From a bacterium (GTDB lineage Bacteria > Patescibacteriota > Minisyncoccia > Phycocordibacterales > JAUSIJ01), in NCBI GenBank assembly GCA_030647855.1, contig JAUSIJ010000039.1, positions 1 to 8,135 on the forward strand: 8,135 nucleotides of DNA, in the 5' to 3' direction. Every line of letters begins with the position of its first letter. Position 1 is the stretch's first letter. Under the pieces are notes generated by a model that saw only the letters and a program-made list of their open reading frames with translations, was not told the origin of the DNA and searched no databases. This document shows, piece after piece, positions 5,482 through 8,135 of the stretch. A program made the translations under genes and the position numbers.

Positions 5482-5690
5482 GAGACACTTGTTTTGGAAA
5501 GCCTTACGGAGGGCTTGCTTTCCCACTGCAGCGAGGCATTACTTTTGCAAAACATTGCGTAGCCTGCGACTGCATGGTTTTTGCCTTTATTTGCGCCAAA
5601 GGCGTCAAGGCAAAAAGTTGCGGGCGGAGCATAGTAAAAGCGCCCGCTGGGGCACTTTTACGTGTTTTGCAAAAGTAATGCCGAGCGCCC
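5482..5690 (+). repeat. Variable-arm hairpin element, copy 3 (long, with extra left half)
   Basis: Perfect 20-bp outer arms: GGCATTACTTTTGCAAAACA (5535-5554) with its complement at 5663-5682. Inside are GCATGGT (5572-5578), a hairpin TTTTTGCCTT/AAGGCAAAAA (5578-5587 with 5607-5616), and an inner hairpin GTAAAAG...GCCC-GCTG-GGGC...CTTTTAC (5634-5661) leading to CGTG. GCGAG precedes and GAGCGCCCTT follows. In front of the left arm, 5482-5527 repeats the left half of the family again (GAGAGAC...TGGAAAGCCTTACGGAGG). A second element was apparently truncated or invaded here. It fills most of the 326-bp gap between the membrane-protein gene and rplT. Confidence 0.75.
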
Positions 5691-5691
5691 T

Positions 5692-6039
5692 TTAACTGGC
5701 GGCCTTCTTAAAAATGCGGCCGAAGGTTTCTGGATGATCCTTAGCGAGTAGCGCGAGCACCTTTCGGTCGAGTTCGATGCCTTTTTTCTTGAGTAGGCCG
5801 ATGAATTTTGAATAAGAACTGCCGCTTTTCTTTACCTCAGCACTGATGCGTACATTCCAAAGTCTCCGAAAATCATTTTTCTTGTCACGGCGGTGAGCAA
5901 AAGCGTACGCACCGGCATGAACGATGGCTTCGTTGGCTTGGCGTTCCTTCGTTGATCTGCCGAAACGATAGCCTTTGGTCTGTCGGAGAATATTTTTTCG
6001 CGACTTGAGAGCGTTAACTCCTTTTTTTACTCGTGCCAT
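5692..6039 (-). CDS. rplT: 50S ribosomal protein L20
   Basis: 115 residues, close to the usual 117-119. The signature MARVKKGVNALKSRKNILRQ with TKGYRFGRS, the HAGAYAFAHRRDKKNDFRRL block (41-60) and WNVRISAEVKK is diagnostic. L20 binds 23S rRNA early in large-subunit assembly; in some bacteria it also represses its own operon by binding the mRNA. It lies 7 nt after rpmI, without a visible Shine-Dalgarno, so it is probably translated by coupling. It is the last gene of the infC-rpmI-rplT operon. The stop lies 9 nt from repeat copy 3, which faces it. Confidence 0.97.
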   Translation of the reverse strand: MARVKKGVNALKSRKNILRQTKGYRFGRSTKERQANEAIVHAGAYAFAHRRDKKNDFRRLWNVRISAEVKKSGSSYSKFIGLLKKKGIELDRKVLALLAKDHPETFGRIFKKAAS

Positions 6040-6046
6040 AGTATTT

Positions 6047-6232
6047 TTATTTGCTGGTTAAAAATCGTGAAATATCTTTCATCTTCATGTGGTACGTAAC
6101 GCTTCTTTTACCGGCAAGCTGCTTACGTCGAGATCGTTTGGCATTAAAATGGTTCTTACCAGGCTTACGTCCAACTATCTTACCGTTTTTGGTAACTCGC
6201 AACCGCTTCATGTAGGATTTGTTTGTTTTCAT
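6047..6232 (-). CDS. rpmI: 50S ribosomal protein L35
   Basis: 61 residues, near the usual 64-66. It begins MKTNKSYMKRLRVTKNGKIV and continues GRKPGKNHFNAKRSRRKQLA, the typical Lys/Arg-rich L35 pattern with a K-T-x-K-x-x-x-K-R start and the G-K-N-H-F/K-S-H-L-type turn. The protein is a small late-assembly component of the large subunit. It lies between infC and rplT, the conserved order in most bacteria. The upstream 78-bp gap from infC contains a long heptad-repeat hairpin ending 6 nt before the ATG. This could affect initiation. Only a weak AGAAAG precedes the start. Confidence 0.96.
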   Translation of the reverse strand: MKTNKSYMKRLRVTKNGKIVGRKPGKNHFNAKRSRRKQLAGKRSVTYHMKMKDISRFLTSK

Positions 6233-6237
6233 CTTTC

Positions 6238-6308
6238 TAGGCTCTGGGCTCTAGGCGTTAGGCTTTAGATAAGTTTTTCTAATGCCTAGTGCCTAATTCC
6301 TAATGCCT
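6238..6308. repeat. Inverted heptad-repeat hairpin between infC and rpmI
   Basis: The left arm is four 7-mers of the form TAGGCNN (TAGGCTC, TGGGCTC, TAGGCGT, TAGGCTT; 6238-6265) plus TAGA. The right arm is TCTA followed by the opposite 7-mers (CTAATGC, CTAGTGC, CTAATTC, CTAATGC; 6279-6306). About 22 of 31 positions pair around a loop of about 8 nt. It fills the whole gap from the infC stop to the rpmI start. It may act as an RNA hairpin in the operon message, as a repeat element, or both. Confidence 0.75.
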
Positions 6309-6310
6309 CG

Positions 6311-6820
6311 CTATCTGCCCTTCTCTACAATAACCGTGAGCCCTTTGGGACTTTTTTTCGGCTCGTCGGCTATCTTATATTCAACCGTGATGAGCCGCAT
6401 GATTCTTTCGAGGCGCTCCTTCAAAAATTTAAAATCAAGATACTTTGACCGGCCCGGCAGAAAGAGATCAATCTTGACCCTGTTTCCATCCTTCAGCCAG
6501 TCAGAGGCCTTTTTGGCTTTCAGAGCCATGTCGTGTTCGCCAGTGCCGATCTTTATCTGGACGTTTTTGACCTCGGTAACGTGAGCTTTTGACTTTTGGG
6601 CCTTAAGCTTCTTATTTTCAGCATACTGAAATTTACCATAATCCATTATTTTTGCAACCGGCGGCTTGGCATTAGGCGAAATTTCGATAAGATCGAGTCC
6701 CTCTTCGTGAGCGCGGTTCAAGGCTTGCGACAAGGGAATAACCCCAAGGTTTTCTCCTTGCGCTCCGATCACCCGGAGTTCGGGGGCGGTGATCCTTTGG
6801 TTAATTCGGACTTTGGTAAT
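6311..6820 (-). CDS. infC: Translation initiation factor IF-3, with probable non-AUG (AUU) start
   Basis: IF-3 binds the 30S subunit, keeps it free of 50S and proofreads start-codon pairing. The conserved N-domain is present: KVRINQRITAPELRVIG and GLDLIEISPNAKPPVAKIMDYGKF. So is the C-domain: KIGTGEHDMALKAKKASDWL and VKIDLFLPGRSKY. The conserved KVRINQRITAPELR segment lies upstream of the first GTG (6770-6772), and no ATG, GTG or TTG occurs between it and the in-frame stop at 6836-6838. The likely start is ATT (6818-6820), giving 169 residues beginning (M)TKVRINQR; CTG at 6821-6823 is the alternative. E. coli infC also starts with AUU, which lets IF-3 repress its own translation. No Shine-Dalgarno is visible. 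First gene of infC-rpmI-rplT. Confidence 0.93.
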   Translation of the reverse strand: MTKVRINQRITAPELRVIGAQGENLGVIPLSQALNRAHEEGLDLIEISPNAKPPVAKIMDYGKFQYAENKKLKAQKSKAHVTEVKNVQIKIGTGEHDMALKAKKASDWLKDGNRVKIDLFLPGRSKYLDFKFLKERLERIMRLITVEYKIADEPKKSPKGLTVIVEKGR

Positions 6821-6854
6821 CAGCGTAGTGGAAAGTTATGAATTGTATAGGCTA

Positions 6855-6883
6855 TATATACCATATGTGCGCTCGGACATCAA
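6855..6883 (-). promoter_or_regulatory. Sigma70-type promoter of the infC-rpmI-rplT operon
   Basis: On the minus strand: TTGATG (6883-6878), a 17-bp spacer, TATATA (6860-6855). The predicted start near 6848 leaves a leader of only about 28 nt before the proposed AUU codon. The -35 box directly abuts the outer arm of repeat copy 4. Confidence 0.7.
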
Positions 6884-6995
6884 TTTCAGAAAGACACGCA
6901 TAAACGGAGCCAGCGCTCCGTTTTGCTCTGCTCGCCCTTCGAGCTGCCCTAGAGGCAGACCATGCCTCGAAGGGCTGTGCAAGGTCTTTCAGAAA
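6884..6995 (-). repeat. Variable-arm hairpin element, copy 4 (minus orientation)
   Basis: Outer arms TTTCAGAAAGAC (6884-6895) and GTCTTTCAGAAA (6984-6995) are complementary with one mismatch. Read on the minus strand: CCTTGCACAGCCC, GCATGGT (6965-6959), a hairpin CTGCC/GGCAG (6944-6948 with 6954-6958) within GCCCTTCGAG/CTCGAAGGGC (6934-6943 with 6966-6975), CGAGCAGAG, then the inner hairpin AAACGGAGC-GCTG-GCTCCGTTT (6923-6902) and ATGCGTG. The order matches copies 2 and 3. It separates the phospholipase gene from the infC promoter and could serve as a terminator for the former. Confidence 0.7.
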
Positions 6996-7070
6996 TTATA
7001 TCCTCGCTCGGTTGGAGAAGAATGCAAGCAATGAATTTGAAAGCTGGGCTCCCGACGATTTTTCTTGAAG

Positions 7071-8135
7071 CTAAAGGAAACCGTGCAGAGGCCAGGTTAA
7101 AAGTTCAACCGTTTTTTCCCGAAGCGGCCGCCTGCTCCAGTCCTCGAATCGCACCTCGAGAGCGCTCTCGAGGTCTTTTATAAAGTGGTCTCGCAGTTCG
7201 CCCGCAAATTTCGGGGAAGCGGCCGTCAAGTTGCCCTCGTAGTTAAGAAGAAAGCTCAAGTTATCGTAATTTAAACTGCCGATGGTAGCCCATTCGTCAT
7301 CAACCACGATTGTTTTTGTGTGCATCATGCCTTTGCTATAGCGAAAGATCCGAACGCCGGAATCAAGGAGGAGGTGGAAATATGAGGCGCTCGCCCGGTC
7401 AACGAAGGGATGATCGGAAGCGCGGGGAATGAGGAGGCGGACATCAATGCCGCGGCGCGCCGCCAGACGCAGCACGCGCAGGCCGCGCGGATCGGGAACG
7501 AAATAGGGAGTGGTGAGGTAGATATACCGCTTGGCCTGCCGAAGCTTTCTTATAATCCGCCGATAAAGAAAGCGCTGTCGGGGTAGCGGGGCATTAACGA
7601 GAAAGGAGAAGTTTTCTTCGACCACGGGGAAGTTTTTGAAGGCATCCCTTTTTTTACGCAAGCTCGCGTCCCACATGCTGTCGAAAGCGCGAGTCATCTG
7701 CCCTACCGCTCGATTGCGGATTGTCACCAGACTGTCACGCCAGGCGTGCATGCTGTCGCGGATCGACACTCCTCCGGTCGTTGCGGTAGTGCCGTCAACG
7801 ATAAGCATTTTTTTATGATTGCGGAAAAACCACGAGGCGTAATTGTTGATGCGCCACGGATTGATGATATTAAAAAAAAGAATCTGAACGCCGCTCGCGC
7901 TCAACGCAGCCGGCCGGGAAGAGTTGAGGAGATTATAGCTCCCCGCCGCGTCGCAGAGCAATCTCACGCGCACTCCTTGGCGCGCTTTTGATTCAAAAAG
8001 CTCCATGAAGCGGTTGCCGATCGTATCGTTGTCGAGGATAAACTGTTCGCAGTCGATAGAGATAACAGCACTTTCAATAAGGCCAAGCATTGTCTCCCAA
8101 CCTTCTTTGACGAACAGATCAAATTTCCACTCGTC
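7071..8135 (-). CDS. Phospholipase D / cardiolipin synthase-type protein, 5' end outside window
   Basis: The frame is open to the right edge (DEWKFDLFVKEGWET precedes the Met at 8090), so the start lies beyond the window; at least 354 residues are visible. Counting from that Met, there are two HKD motifs: H92-x-K94-x4-D99 (followed by GG rather than GS) and H257-x-K259-x4-D264 with GSLNYD (271-276). The bacterial cardiolipin synthase pattern is visible around them: an ARQGVRVRLLCDAAGS segment, WRDSLVTIR, TTPYFVPD and ARRGIDVRLLIP. Such enzymes join phosphatidylglycerol units at the inner membrane; other two-HKD phospholipases or transferases remain possible because the N-terminus is not seen. 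The N-terminal membrane anchors typical of cardiolipin synthases would lie outside. No strong terminator follows except repeat copy 4. Confidence 0.87.
   Translation of the reverse strand, partial: DEWKFDLFVKEGWETMLGLIESAVISIDCEQFILDNDTIGNRFMELFESKARQGVRVRLLCDAAGSYNLLNSSRPAALSASGVQILFFNIINPWRINNYASWFFRNHKKMLIVDGTTATTGGVSIRDSMHAWRDSLVTIRNRAVGQMTRAFDSMWDASLRKKRDAFKNFPVVEENFSFLVNAPLPRQRFLYRRIIRKLRQAKRYIYLTTPYFVPDPRGLRVLRLAARRGIDVRLLIPRASDHPFVDRASASYFHLLLDSGVRIFRYSKGMMHTKTIVVDDEWATIGSLNYDNLSFLLNYEGNLTAASPKFAGELRDHFIKDLESALEVRFEDWSRRPLREKTVELLTWPLHGFL

Noticed and set aside
6311..6772. IF-3 starting at the GTG
   Set aside because: It would remove the conserved KVRINQRITAPELR segment that IF-3 proteins share.
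6996..7070. Terminator for the phospholipase gene
   Set aside because: No stem followed by a T-run was found in this short gap on the minus strand; only repeat copy 4 beyond it offers a candidate.

Overview
The window looks like a chromosomal piece of a Candidate Phyla Radiation (Patescibacteria) genome, most likely Parcubacteria-like. The reasons are the compact genes, the gene content (a TraD/TraG-type ATPase, a beta-CASP nuclease, a small YjdF-like membrane protein, a divergent ndk), and many short palindromes in the intergenic DNA. One of these is the CCTGCCTGCCGGTAGGCAGG-type palindrome, which I associate from memory with this group. The lineage is inferred from these features; no rRNA is present to confirm it.

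Layout. Positions 1-1652 (+) hold the C-terminal part of a conjugation-type ATPase followed closely by nucleoside diphosphate kinase. Positions 1650-1933 hold two tandem inverted-repeat-bounded units of about 140 bp; the first supplies the ndk stop codon. A small charged helical protein follows (1977-2339). Positions 2340-3228 contain no protein gene but are rich in structure. They hold a probable 6S RNA with promoter and terminator (2389-2543), a divergent paralogue of it (2846-3009), a palindrome sitting inside an older repeat, and copies of a variable-arm hairpin repeat. Positions 3229-4978 (+) hold an overlapping pair: a YjdF-like membrane protein and a beta-CASP metallo-beta-lactamase-fold nuclease. 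A bidirectional terminator separates these from a convergent small membrane-anchored protein (5018-5365, -) that has a perfect consensus promoter. Another copy of the hairpin repeat follows. The canonical translation operon infC-rpmI-rplT runs on the minus strand (6820 to 5692), with a heptad-repeat hairpin between infC and rpmI and a recognisable promoter upstream. After a fourth repeat copy (minus orientation), the right end holds the C-terminal two thirds or more of a two-HKD phospholipase D/cardiolipin synthase-type protein, cut by the window edge.

The protein genes are mostly housekeeping: nucleotide metabolism, translation initiation and large-subunit ribosomal proteins, RNA processing and lipid synthesis. 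The interest lies in the non-coding DNA. It contains two paralogous 6S-like RNAs that keep the same stem through compensatory base changes, and a family of hairpin elements whose cores are alike but whose arms differ from copy to copy while staying self-complementary. It also contains a visible before/after comparison for a 20-bp palindrome insertion, and an infC gene whose conserved N-terminus can only be reached from a non-AUG start, most plausibly AUU.
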